From JBQCDV01 sp051960855 (GTDB lineage Bacteria > Actinomycetota > Actinomycetes > JAJZTN01), in contig JBQCDV010000080.1 in NCBI GenBank assembly GCA_051960855.1, positions 1 to 17,369 of the forward strand: a stretch of DNA of 17,369 nt, given 5' to 3'. The notes under the pieces were generated by a model. It was not told where the DNA came from. It was given only the letters and a program-made list of their open reading frames with translations, and ran no database searches. A program made the position numbers and the translations under genes. Positions 1 through 7,662 of this stretch are shown here, in pieces. Every line of letters starts with the position of its first letter. The stretch's first letter is position 1.

Positions 1-717
1 GCGGCGCTCGCGACGCTCCCGCTCACGCTCCCGGCGACTCGGGCGGTCCCGCCCCTCGCGGGACTCGCGGGCCTCGCCGTCCCGGTTCTCGCCGGTGTCG
101 TGCGACTCCCGCTGCTCGCCGCCGTCAAGGTGCTCGCCGCCGTCACGGTGCTCGCGCTGCCCGGGCGTCTCGGTGCGCTGGGTTCCGATGGGGAGCTCGG
201 GCTGAGAGGACGCCGACGGGGCCGACGCCGTGTTGGACGCCGTGTTCGACGCCGTGTTGGACGCCGTGTTCGACGCGTCAGCCTGAGGCGACGAACTGCC
301 CGAGTCGGCCGAGCGAACTGCGGTCTCGTCACTGCCCGCGGTGGCGGCAGGGCGGGTGGCGCGGCGCGGGCTGCGGCGCGAGGGCGCCTCGTCGCTCGCC
401 GAGGAGGTGCCAGCTGCGCTGGCGGGGGCGTTCGCCGGCGTGCCGGTGGTGCTGTCTCCTGCCTCGGCAGTGCCGGCGCTGGGCGCGCCACCGCTCTGGT
501 GGGCGTTGATGGCGTCGATGAGCTGGCTCTTGCGCATGCGGCCGGTGCCGGTGATGCCGAGCTGGGCGGCAATCGCCTGCAGCTCGGGCAGCACCAGCGA
601 GCTCAGGCCGCCGGTGCGAGTCGTGCGACGCGCACGAGGCTCACGGGTGTCGGCGCTCGCAGAGGCGCCGTTGGTGTCCGGCGTGGCTGCCGGGGCGACG
701 TCGATGGTGTCGCTCAC
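1..717 (-). CDS. rho: Transcription termination factor Rho, N-terminal part (runs off window)
   Basis: Rho is the hexameric RNA-dependent ATPase that ends transcription on untranslated RNA. Only the first 239 codons are present; the RNA-binding and ATPase domains lie beyond base 1. Residues about 38-75 form a Rho_N (SAP-like) helical domain (LSSLVLPELQAIAAQLGI, then GRMRKSQLIDAI). A long low-complexity insertion follows: Ala/Ser/Thr-rich to about residue 147, four ASNT repeats at 148-163, then an Arg/Glu/Asp/Gly-rich tract ending in alternating Arg and Glu. Long basic insertions here are known in actinobacterial Rho (Micrococcus luteus, mycobacteria) and E. coli Rho lacks them. The GTG start at 717 follows a GGAAGGA ribosome site. 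The gene lies downstream of thrB as in mycobacteria, after a roughly 190-bp gap holding a probable promoter. Identity rests on the Rho_N domain, the insertion type and the gene order. Confidence 0.93.
   Translation of the reverse strand, partial: MSDTIDVAPAATPDTNGASASADTREPRARRTTRTGGLSSLVLPELQAIAAQLGITGTGRMRKSQLIDAINAHQSGGAPSAGTAEAGDSTTGTPANAPASAAGTSSASDEAPSRRSPRRATRPAATAGSDETAVRSADSGSSSPQADASNTASNTASNTASNTASAPSASSQPELPIGTQRTETPGQREHRDGGEHLDGGEQRESHDTGENRDGEARESREGRDRPSRRERERERRERR
229..276 (-). repeat. Four 12-bp tandem repeats inside rho (Ala-Ser-Asn-Thr units)
   Basis: Four consecutive 12-bp units read GCGTCSAACACG or GCGTCCAACACG on the coding strand and encode ASNT four times (residues 148-163). 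The third base of the Ser codon alternates G, C, G, C. This suggests that a 24-bp unit was duplicated. The period is a multiple of three, so copy-number change would lengthen the disordered insertion without a frameshift. Confidence 0.9.
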
Positions 718-871
718 TCAGGGTCCTTCCCTTGGGGGCACGACGACTCCTGCAGGAGCGACGCGGGGACGCAGGGTTGGATGCGACCCGCGAAGGCGGA
801 GGTCGTGACGGAGCACCGGAATCACGAAGACGGGAGCACACGGCTCACAGGCGCTGATGGCCCTTCGGTGC
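718..871 (-). promoter_or_regulatory. Probable rho 5' leader (untranslated)
   Basis: If the promoter at 878-905 is right, rho mRNA starts near 871 and carries a leader of about 154 nt. It has no convincing coding content. It includes a perfect 12-bp palindrome CTCCTGCAGGAG (747-758) about 30 nt upstream of the GTG, and a GGAAGGA ribosome site just before the start. Long leaders with premature termination are an established way for rho to regulate itself in other bacteria. That role here is inference. Confidence 0.4.
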
Positions 872-877
872 ACGATC

Positions 878-905
878 AGACTAACACGACAGTGGCAGGC
901 GTCAC
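878..905 (-). promoter_or_regulatory. Candidate sigma-70-type promoter for rho
   Basis: On the minus strand a -35-like GTGACG (900-905, 4 of 6 consensus bases) is followed after 16 nt by TAGTCT (878-883), which has the conserved TA...T of actinobacterial -10 boxes. It overlaps the stop codon of thrB, so rho could be expressed independently of the amino-acid operon as well as by read-through. Confidence 0.4.
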
Positions 906-907
906 GG

Positions 908-1987
908 TCACCTTGCCGGATCGCCCCACACCACCTGGGCGCCGGCCCTGTCGACGGGCAGGATCTCGACGCCCCAGCCGGCTCCGACACCTGCCCCCTG
1001 GTGTGCCACGAGCTCGCGGGTGCGTGCGGCGACGGCCTCCGCCTGCGACGCGGTGGTGAGCACGAGCACGGTGGGCCCGGCCCCTGACACGACCGCCGCC
1101 GAGCCGTCGGCCCGCAGGGCGTCGACCAGCGCGAGCGACGACGGCATGGCGGCGCGTCGCGCCTCCTGGTGCAACGTGTCCGCCGTCGCAGGCAGGAGCA
1201 GGTCGGGCGCCTCGGCGAGCGCGTGCACGAGCAGAGCGGCTCGGCCAGCGGCGAAGGCGGCGTCACTGTGCGGCACGGCAGCCGGCAGCAACCCGCGCGC
1301 ACGCTCCGTCGCCAGTCGCGTCACCGGAATGGCCACGACTGCCACCAGGTCGGGGTGCAGCCGCAGTTGGGCCGCCTGCGGGCGCGAGGCATCGGCGTTC
1401 GGGCCGAGGGGGTGGCCAGAGCGGACAGGCATCCACGCGACGGTCGCCCCGCCGAGAATCGCCGGAGCCGCGTTGTCCGGATGACCCTCGAACGACGTCG
1501 CGAGCGCCAGGGCGACGTCGGCGGGCGCGGGCCCGTCAGGCGCTCCCGGCGCGGCGTGGACCGGTCCTGACGGCAGGGTCGACGGAGACGCCAGCGCCAG
1601 GCCGGCCAGCGTCCCGGCGACCGCGGCCGCGGCCGAGGACCCGAGCCCGCGGCCATGCGGCACCTGGTTGTGCGCGGTCAGCTGCAGCCGAAGCCGCTGC
1701 TCGACACCGCTGGCCCGCAGCGCCGCGACCGCGGCGCGCACGACCAGATGGGTAACGTCCCGCGGCACGTCCTCGCTGCCCTCGCCCGTGACCACGACGT
1801 CGACGTCGACCATCGGCCGCGACGGGTCCGCGGCGGCAACGTCGACGATCGTCAGGCTCACCTCGTCCTGGCGCGCCAGCGCGAGGCCCAGGGCGTCGAA
1901 GCCGGGCCCGAGGTTGGCGCTGGTCGCAGGCACGCGCACCCGAACCGTCGCGCCGACCGCCGGCCCCTCAGCCGGAGCCGACAGCAT
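908..1987 (-). CDS. thrB: Homoserine kinase
   Basis: ThrB phosphorylates L-homoserine with ATP to O-phosphohomoserine, the substrate of ThrC next door. It is a cytoplasmic GHMP-family kinase. With the ATG at 1987 it has 359 residues. The N-terminal family signature VRVPATSANLGPGFDALGL lies at about 18-36, the GHMP ATP-binding loop GRGLGSSAAA at 112-121, and EGHPDNAAPAILGG at about 167-180. A Pro/Ala-rich stretch at about 133-156 lengthens the usual linker between the ATP loop and the GHPDN segment. The start is uncertain: an in-frame TTG at 2008 lies only 3 nt after the thrC stop and would add MSVHPGV. The ATG at 1987 is 24 nt past that stop. Neither has a strong ribosome site, so translation is probably coupled to thrC. 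Confidence 0.95.
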   Translation of the reverse strand: MLSAPAEGPAVGATVRVRVPATSANLGPGFDALGLALARQDEVSLTIVDVAAADPSRPMVDVDVVVTGEGSEDVPRDVTHLVVRAAVAALRASGVEQRLRLQLTAHNQVPHGRGLGSSAAAAVAGTLAGLALASPSTLPSGPVHAAPGAPDGPAPADVALALATSFEGHPDNAAPAILGGATVAWMPVRSGHPLGPNADASRPQAAQLRLHPDLVAVVAIPVTRLATERARGLLPAAVPHSDAAFAAGRAALLVHALAEAPDLLLPATADTLHQEARRAAMPSSLALVDALRADGSAAVVSGAGPTVLVLTTASQAEAVAARTRELVAHQGAGVGAGWGVEILPVDRAGAQVVWGDPAR

Positions 1988-2011
1988 GACGCCAGGGTGG
2001 ACAGACAAGAG

Positions 2012-3070
2012 TCAGCCGAGACCGAGGGCGGCGATCGCGCGGTCAGCGTCGGCAGGCACCGACACCGGCGGAGTCGCCGACTGGGTGGCCCACTGCGGGT
2101 CCTTCAGGCCGTGTCCGGTCACCGTGCACACGACGCGCTGGCCCTGCTCCAGACCGCCCTGCTCGGCCTGCTTCAGCAGCCCTGCCACGCTGGCCGCCGA
2201 TGCCGGCTCGACGAAGACGCCCTCCGAAGCGCCGAGGAGCCGGTGCGCGGCGAGGATCTCGTCGTCGGTGACGGCCTCGATCAGCCCCTTGGACTCGTCG
2301 CGGGCCGCGAGTGCCTGCTCCCACGATGCGGGATTGCCGATCCGGATCGCGGTCGCGAGCGTCTGCGGGGACACCACCCGCTCCCCCCGGACGATCGGGG
2401 CTGCCCCCGCCGCCTGGAAGCCCCACATCCGGGGTGTCGCGGTAGCGGTGCCGTCCGCGGCGTACTCGCCGTAGCCGCGCCAGTAGGCGGTGATGTTGCC
2501 GGCGTTGCCCACGGGGAGGCAGTGAATGTCGGGAGCGTCGCCGAGCACGTCCACGATCTCGAACGCCGCGGTCTTCTGCCCTTCGATCCGGAAGGGGTTG
2601 ACCGAGTTGACCAGCGCCACCGGGTAGTTGTCGGAGAGCTCGCGGGCGAGGTCGAGGCAGTCGTCGAAGTTGCCGTCGACCTGCAGGATCGTCGCGCCGG
2701 CCGCGAGAGCCTGGCTGAGCTTGCCCATGGCGATGTTGCCCTCGGGGACCAACACCGCGCAGACCATGCCGGCGCGCACCGCGTAGGCGGCCGCGGAGGC
2801 GCTGGTGTTGCCGGTCGAGGCACAGATGACGGCTTGGGCGCCAGTCTCGGCGGCCTTGGAGATCGCCATCGTCATGCCGCGGTCCTTGAAGGAGCCGGTG
2901 GGGTTGCAGCCCTCGACCTTCAGCCACACCTCGCAGCCGGTCCTGGCGCTGAGCTCGCGCGTGAGGACGAGCGGCGTCCCGCCCTCGCCGAGCGACACCA
3001 CCGGCGTGCCCGCGTCGACCGGAAGCCGGTCGCGGTACTCCTCGATCACGCCTCGCCATGGCTGAGCCAT
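2012..3070 (-). CDS. thrC: Threonine synthase
   Basis: ThrC converts O-phosphohomoserine to L-threonine and phosphate using pyridoxal phosphate. The protein has 352 residues, typical of the short actinobacterial and plant-like class. The PLP lysine is K62 in NPTGSFKDRGM. ASTGNTSASAAAY (84-96) fits the substrate/phosphate loop, and the glycine-rich PLP-phosphate loop VGNAGN lies at 187-192. SEGVFVEPASAASVAG and TVTGHGLKDP mark the C-terminal part of the fold. The ATG at 3070 shares one base with the TGA of hom (TGATG), and a GGAGGGTGAGG purine run lies inside the hom 3' end. Translation should therefore be coupled to homoserine dehydrogenase. Confidence 0.97.
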   Translation of the reverse strand: MAQPWRGVIEEYRDRLPVDAGTPVVSLGEGGTPLVLTRELSARTGCEVWLKVEGCNPTGSFKDRGMTMAISKAAETGAQAVICASTGNTSASAAAYAVRAGMVCAVLVPEGNIAMGKLSQALAAGATILQVDGNFDDCLDLARELSDNYPVALVNSVNPFRIEGQKTAAFEIVDVLGDAPDIHCLPVGNAGNITAYWRGYGEYAADGTATATPRMWGFQAAGAAPIVRGERVVSPQTLATAIRIGNPASWEQALAARDESKGLIEAVTDDEILAAHRLLGASEGVFVEPASAASVAGLLKQAEQGGLEQGQRVVCTVTGHGLKDPQWATQSATPPVSVPADADRAIAALGLG

Positions 3071-4491
3071 CAGTCCTCACCCTCCACTCGCATCACGCTC
3101 GTGACCGCCCGGACGGCGTCCAGCTCGCGCAGCGCCGCGACCGTCGCGTCGAGCGCGGCGTCCTTGGCGGTGTGCGTCACCACGACCAGCTCTGCCTCGC
3201 CTCGTGGCTGACGATCAGCGCCGTCTGCTGCCGATGCCGTGGGCGCCGCATCCTCCGGCCGGTCCCGCTCCCCGCCGACGCCCGAACCGGAAGCCGCCGG
3301 GCCGATCTGCTGCCGAACGGTCTCGATCGAGACCTCGTGCTCGGCGAAGACAGTCGCGACCGCGGCCAAGACACCGGGACGGTCGGCGACGTCGAGGCTC
3401 ACGTGGTATCGCGTGAGCACCTCCCCCATCGGCCGGACCGGCAGGTCGGCGTAGGCCGACTCACCGTGGCCGCGGGCCCCCTGCACGCGATGCCGCGCCG
3501 CGGTGACCACGTCGCCGAGAACGGCGCTGGCCGTGGGCGCGCCTCCGGCGCCGCGACCGTAGAACATCAGTCCGCCGGAGGCCTCGCCCTCCACGTAGAC
3601 GGCGTTGAAGGCCTCGCGGACCGAGGCGAGCGGGTGCGACCGCGGGATCATCGCCGGGTGGACGCGGGCGGAGACACCGCCGTCGGCGGTCAGCTCGCAG
3701 ATGGCGAGAAGCTTGACGACCGCGTTCATGGCGCGGGCACTTGCCACGTCGCCGGCCGTCACCGCCGTGATGCCCTCGCGGTGGACGTCGCGGGCGCTGA
3801 CCCGGGTGTGGAAGGCGAGGCTGGCGAGGATGGCGGCCTTGGCGGCTGCGTCGAAGCCCTCGACGTCGGCGGTCGGGTCAGCTTCGGCGTAGCCGAGTGC
3901 GGTCGCCTCCTCCAGCGCCTCCGCGAAACCGGCGCCGGTCTCGTCCATCCGGGTGAGGATGAAGTTGGTGGTGCCGTTGACGATGCCGAGCACCCGAGCC
4001 ACGCGGTCGCCGACGAGCGACTCGCGCAGCGGCCGCAGGATCGGGATGGCGCCGGCGACGGCCGCCTCGTAGTACAGGTCGACGCCGGCCCGGTCGGCCG
4101 CCTCGTAGAGAGCCGGCCCGTCCTCGGCCAGCAGTGCCTTGTTGGCCGTCACCACGCTCTTGCCTGCGCGCAGGGCCTCGAGGATCCAGGTGCGGGCCGG
4201 CTCGATGCCGCCGACCACCTCCACCACGATGTCGATGTCGTCGCGCTTGACCAGGGCCAGCGGGTCGTCGGTGAACAGGTCAAGCGGCGTCGCGGACTCA
4301 CCCTTGGAGAGGCGGCGCTGCAGCCGTCGCACGGCCACACCGGCCAGCTCCAAGGGGCGACCGATGCGCGCGGCGAGGTCAGCGCCCTGCTGCTGGATCA
4401 GCCGGGCGACCTCGGCGCCGACGACGCCGTGCCCGAGCAGCGCCACCCGCAACGGCTGGCCCGTCACGGCTCCTCCGGCTCCACTGGTCAC
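3070..4491 (-). CDS. hom: Homoserine dehydrogenase with an insertion in its ACT domain
   Basis: Hom reduces aspartate semialdehyde to homoserine with NAD(P)H, at the branch leading to threonine and methionine. The 473-residue protein has the dinucleotide loop LLGHGVVG at 18-25, VVTANKALLA at 113-122, the signature GIVNGTTNFILTRM at 169-182, and DPTADVEGFDAAAK with the likely catalytic K218. A C-terminal ACT domain (about 362-472, YHVSLDVADRPGVLAAVATV onward) normally mediates threonine feedback. It is split at about 396-431 by roughly 36 Gly/Ser/Pro/Ala/Asp-rich residues between SIETVRQQ and ELVVVTH, which explains much of the extra length over the usual 430-440 residues. The GTG at 4491 overlaps the lysA stop by 4 bp (GTGA), and GGGGGAG sits 5 nt upstream. 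A second GTG eight codons on, after GGAGGA, is a weaker alternative. Confidence 0.97.
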   Translation of the reverse strand: MTSGAGGAVTGQPLRVALLGHGVVGAEVARLIQQQGADLAARIGRPLELAGVAVRRLQRRLSKGESATPLDLFTDDPLALVKRDDIDIVVEVVGGIEPARTWILEALRAGKSVVTANKALLAEDGPALYEAADRAGVDLYYEAAVAGAIPILRPLRESLVGDRVARVLGIVNGTTNFILTRMDETGAGFAEALEEATALGYAEADPTADVEGFDAAAKAAILASLAFHTRVSARDVHREGITAVTAGDVASARAMNAVVKLLAICELTADGGVSARVHPAMIPRSHPLASVREAFNAVYVEGEASGGLMFYGRGAGGAPTASAVLGDVVTAARHRVQGARGHGESAYADLPVRPMGEVLTRYHVSLDVADRPGVLAAVATVFAEHEVSIETVRQQIGPAASGSGVGGERDRPEDAAPTASAADGADRQPRGEAELVVVTHTAKDAALDATVAALRELDAVRAVTSVMRVEGED

Positions 4492-5921
4492 GATGTCTCC
4501 CCCTCGCTCGTGTCGACCTCGAGCCGCAGCAGGTCCTCGATCGTCTCGCGGCGCACGATGAGCCGGGCCCGCCCATCTCGAACGGCGACGATCGGGGGCC
4601 GCGGGACGTGGTTGTAGTTGCTCGCCATGCTGCGGCAGTAGGCGCCCGTGCCGGGGACGGCAAGGAGGTCGCCGGGATGGACGTCACCGGGCAGGAACTC
4701 GTCCTTGACCACGATGTCGCCGCTCTCGCAGTGCTTCCCGACGACCCGGCTCAGCACCGGCGAGGAGCCCGATGACCGGTCGGCCAGCGTGCAGGAGTAG
4801 CTGGCGTCGTAGAGCGCCGGCCGGATGTTGTCGCTCATCCCGCCGTCGACCGCGACGTAGCGACGGGTCTCCCCGGCGCCCACCTCCACGGGCTTGACCA
4901 CGCCGACGGTGTAGAGGGTGAAGACGCTGTTGGCGACGATCGCCCGGCCCGGCTCCACCGAGATGTCCGGCACGGCCAGGGCGAGCGCGTCGCACTCCTG
5001 ACGCACGATCTGCGCCAGCCGCGAGGCATGCTCCTCGGCAGTCGACGGGTCGTCCTGGGTCGTGTAGGCCACGCCGAAGCCGCCGCCGAGGTCGAGCTCC
5101 GGCAGCTCGACACCGTGCTCGTCGCGGATGGCCGCCTGCAGTCCGAGCACACGCCGTGCGGCGACCTCGAAGCCGGCGTCGTCGAAGATCTGCGACCCGA
5201 TGTGGGTGTGCAGGCCGCGCAACTGCAGATGGTCGTTGGCCAGCACGCGGCGAGCGGCCTCCGGGGCGTGGCCGCCGGCCAGGGAGAAGCCGAACTTCTG
5301 GTCCTCGTGTGCCGTGGCGATGTACTCGTGCGTGTGTGCCTCGACGCCTACCGTCACTCTGACGAGAACTGGGGCGACGACCCCGAGTGCCGCGGCGACA
5401 GCCGCGACCCGCTCGATCTCCTCGTAAGCGTCGAGCACGATCCGGCCGACCCCGTACCGGAGCGCCGTCTCGATCTCGGCACAGCTCTTGTTGTTGCCGT
5501 GCAACAGGATCCGTTCACCCGGGACTCCCGCGCGCATGGCGACCGCGAGCTCCCCGCCGGTGCTGACGTCGAGGCAGAGGCCTTCCTCGGCGACCCAGCG
5601 GGCGATCGCGACGGTGAGCAGTGCCTTGCTGGCGTAGTAGACGGTCGCCGTGGGGCCGAACGCCGCTTGGAAGGCCGTGCGGAAGCTCCGGGCGCGGCCG
5701 CGCAGGTCGGCCTCGTCCAGCACGTAGAGCGGCGTGCCGAACTCGCCGGCCAGCTCATCCACCCCGACGCCGGCGATGGCGAGCTCGCCGGTCGGACGGC
5801 GTTCGACAGTGGCGGGCCACAGGGAAGGGACGAGGGCGTTGACGTCGGCAGGCGGGCGCAGCCAGCCCGGGCCGGCGGATCCGGCGTCTCCGTGCAGGGC
5901 CCCGGCTTCGTGGGCGCGCAT
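4488..5921 (-). CDS. lysA: Diaminopimelate decarboxylase
   Basis: LysA decarboxylates meso-diaminopimelate to L-lysine, the last step of the pathway, with PLP bound in an alanine-racemase-like barrel. The protein has 477 residues. The PLP lysine is K99 in VYYASKALL. LHTHIGSQIF (237-246) and LDLGGGFGVAY (276-286) mark the barrel, and EPGRAIV (323-329) is the phosphate-binding segment. GKHCESGD (395-402) carries the active-site cysteine contributed across the dimer, and GTGAYCRSMASNYN lies near the C-terminus. An N-terminal extension of about 45 residues, including LWPATVERRPTGELAIAGV, is common in actinobacteria. The ATG at 5921 is 3 nt after the argS stop, without a strong ribosome site, which suggests coupled or re-initiating translation. 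Lysine and threonine synthesis are thereby joined in one transcript. Confidence 0.97.
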   Translation of the reverse strand: MRAHEAGALHGDAGSAGPGWLRPPADVNALVPSLWPATVERRPTGELAIAGVGVDELAGEFGTPLYVLDEADLRGRARSFRTAFQAAFGPTATVYYASKALLTVAIARWVAEEGLCLDVSTGGELAVAMRAGVPGERILLHGNNKSCAEIETALRYGVGRIVLDAYEEIERVAAVAAALGVVAPVLVRVTVGVEAHTHEYIATAHEDQKFGFSLAGGHAPEAARRVLANDHLQLRGLHTHIGSQIFDDAGFEVAARRVLGLQAAIRDEHGVELPELDLGGGFGVAYTTQDDPSTAEEHASRLAQIVRQECDALALAVPDISVEPGRAIVANSVFTLYTVGVVKPVEVGAGETRRYVAVDGGMSDNIRPALYDASYSCTLADRSSGSSPVLSRVVGKHCESGDIVVKDEFLPGDVHPGDLLAVPGTGAYCRSMASNYNHVPRPPIVAVRDGRARLIVRRETIEDLLRLEVDTSEGETS

Positions 5922-5924
5922 GGG

Positions 5925-7586
5925 CTACATCCGTTCGGGAGCGGAGACGCCGAGCAGGCCGAGCCCGTTGCGGAGCACGACTCGCGTGGCATCGACCAGC
6001 CAGAGCCGCGCGCGCATGACATCGGTGACCTCTTCGTCACCGCGGGGCAGCACCCGGCACTCGTCGTAGAACTTGTGGAACGCCGACGCCAGCTCCTCGA
6101 GGTAGCGGGCGACGCGGTGCGGCTCGCGGAGCTCGGCGGCCTGCGCGACGACGCGCGGGAACTCGCCGAGGGCACCGAGCAGGTCGCTCTCACGGTCGTG
6201 CTCGAGCAGCTCGGGACGGAAGTCGTCCGCAGAGCCGCGGTCGATGCCGAGCTCGGCGGCGTTGGCCAGAATGCGCGAGAGCCGGGCGTGGGCGTACTGG
6301 ACGTAGTAGACGGGGTTGTCGTTGCTCTGCCGGGTGATCACGTCGAGGTCGAGGACCAGCGGCGAGTCGGTGGGATAGCGGCAGAGCGAGTAGCGGACCG
6401 CGTCCAGACCCGCCACCTCGACGAAGTCCTCCAGCGTGACGATCTCCCCGGCGCGCTTGGAGAGCCGCACCTCCTCGCCGCCTCGGAGGATCTTGACGAG
6501 CTGACCGATCAGGACGTCAAGCGTCTTCGAGGGGTCGTCCCCGGCGCAGGCGGCGATGGCCTTGAGCCGCCCGACATAGCCGTGGTGGTCGGCCCCGAGG
6601 AGATAGAGGCAGACGTCGAACCCCCGTTCCCGCTTGTCCACGTAGTAGGCGGCATCAGAGGCGAAGTAGGTCGGCTCGCCATTGCTGCGGATGAGAACGC
6701 GGTCCCGGTCGTCGCCGAAGTCGGTCGTCCGCATCCAGAGTGCGCCGTCGGCCTCATAGAGGTGCCCGAGCCCGCGCAGCTTGTCGATGGCGTGCTCGAC
6801 CCTGCCTTCCCCGTAGAGCCAGCGCTCGGAGTACCAGACGTCGAAGCGGGTGCGGAAGTCCTCGAGCACCTGCTGCTGCTGCCGCAGCTGCCGGCGGTAG
6901 CCCTCCTCCCGGAAGGCCTCGAACCGCTCGCCCTCGGGCAGGTCGAGGATGCCGGGCACCTCGGCCACGATCTGCTGCGCCAGGTGCGGCACGTAGTCGC
7001 CGTGGTAGCCATCCTCGGGCACCGGCTGGCCGAGAGCCGCGGCCTCGAGAGATGCCGCGAAGCGGTCCATCTGCGCGCCGCGGTCGTTGATGTAGAACTC
7101 CCGAACCACCTCCGCCCCGGCCGCAGCGAGGACCCGCGCGAGCGCATCGCCGACGGCAGCCCAGCGGGTGTGCCCGAGGTGCAGCGGGCCAGTCGGGTTG
7201 GCCGAGATGAATTCCACATCGATCCGCTGGCCGTGAAGGGCGTCGCTGCGACCGAAACTGTCCCCCGCCAGCACGATGGCGCGGGCCAGCTCGCCCTGGG
7301 CGGCGGCGTCAAGGGTGATGTTGAGGAACCCGGGGCCAGCGATGTCGACGCTCTTGATCCCCGGCTCGGCGGCAAGCTGCGCGGCGATGGCCTGCGCGAT
7401 CTCACGAGGCGAACGGCCGGCGGCCTTCGCGAGCTGCATCGCGATGTTGGTGGCGTAGTCGCCGTGTTCGCGGTTGCGGGGGCGCTCGACGCGGACCTCC
7501 GACGGCACCTCGAGCGTCAGGTCGCCGGCGGAGACGGCGGACTGGACGGCGGCACGGATGGCCTGCGAGAGCTCGGCGGGGGTCAC
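5925..7586 (-). CDS. argS: Arginyl-tRNA synthetase
   Basis: ArgS charges tRNA-Arg with arginine in the cytoplasm as a class I synthetase. The protein has 553 residues, normal for the family. It has the N-terminal Arg_S_N recognition domain (about 1-90), the HIGH-type motif in ANPTGPLHLGHTR (HLGH 136-139), and the KMSKS-like loop RLSKRAG at 374-380. A C-terminal DALR-type anticodon-binding helical domain (about 430-553) includes NPVYYVQYAHARLSRI. The GTG at 7586 has no clear ribosome site, but TATCCT lies 7 nt upstream and may give a leaderless mRNA. It is the first of the tightly packed biosynthetic genes. A gap of 76 bp separates it from the response regulator upstream, and a tRNA-Arg gene lies about 580 bp away. 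Confidence 0.97.
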   Translation of the reverse strand: MTPAELSQAIRAAVQSAVSAGDLTLEVPSEVRVERPRNREHGDYATNIAMQLAKAAGRSPREIAQAIAAQLAAEPGIKSVDIAGPGFLNITLDAAAQGELARAIVLAGDSFGRSDALHGQRIDVEFISANPTGPLHLGHTRWAAVGDALARVLAAAGAEVVREFYINDRGAQMDRFAASLEAAALGQPVPEDGYHGDYVPHLAQQIVAEVPGILDLPEGERFEAFREEGYRRQLRQQQQVLEDFRTRFDVWYSERWLYGEGRVEHAIDKLRGLGHLYEADGALWMRTTDFGDDRDRVLIRSNGEPTYFASDAAYYVDKRERGFDVCLYLLGADHHGYVGRLKAIAACAGDDPSKTLDVLIGQLVKILRGGEEVRLSKRAGEIVTLEDFVEVAGLDAVRYSLCRYPTDSPLVLDLDVITRQSNDNPVYYVQYAHARLSRILANAAELGIDRGSADDFRPELLEHDRESDLLGALGEFPRVVAQAAELREPHRVARYLEELASAFHKFYDECRVLPRGDEEVTDVMRARLWLVDATRVVLRNGLGLLGVSAPERM

Positions 7587-7599
7587 CCGCCCGAGGATA
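7587..7599 (-). promoter_or_regulatory. Candidate -10 element for a leaderless argS transcript
   Basis: TATCCT (7594-7599, minus strand; 4 of 6 consensus) ends 7 nt before the GTG of argS, the spacing expected if transcription starts on the start codon. There is no Shine-Dalgarno sequence in the gap and no good -35 box at 16-18 nt. The call rests on the -10 match and its position. Confidence 0.35.
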
Positions 7600-7662
7600 T
7601 CGGAGGCCGGTGTCCACGAGCTGAGATGCCATGTGAGACGACAGCCGGTGAGCGAGCGTGCC

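Noticed and set aside
228..276. CRISPR-like or mobile repeat array
   Set aside because: The 12-bp units have no spacers and encode ASNT in frame inside rho; they are coding tandem repeats.
641..841. A 66-codon frame on the minus strand overlapping the rho leader and start, as a leader peptide
   Set aside because: There is no ribosome site, it has Arg/Pro/Ser shadow composition, and it runs out of frame into rho.
1655..4617. Long plus-strand open frames opposite thrC and hom
   Set aside because: They are antisense shadows of conserved enzymes, with no ribosome site or recognisable domain.
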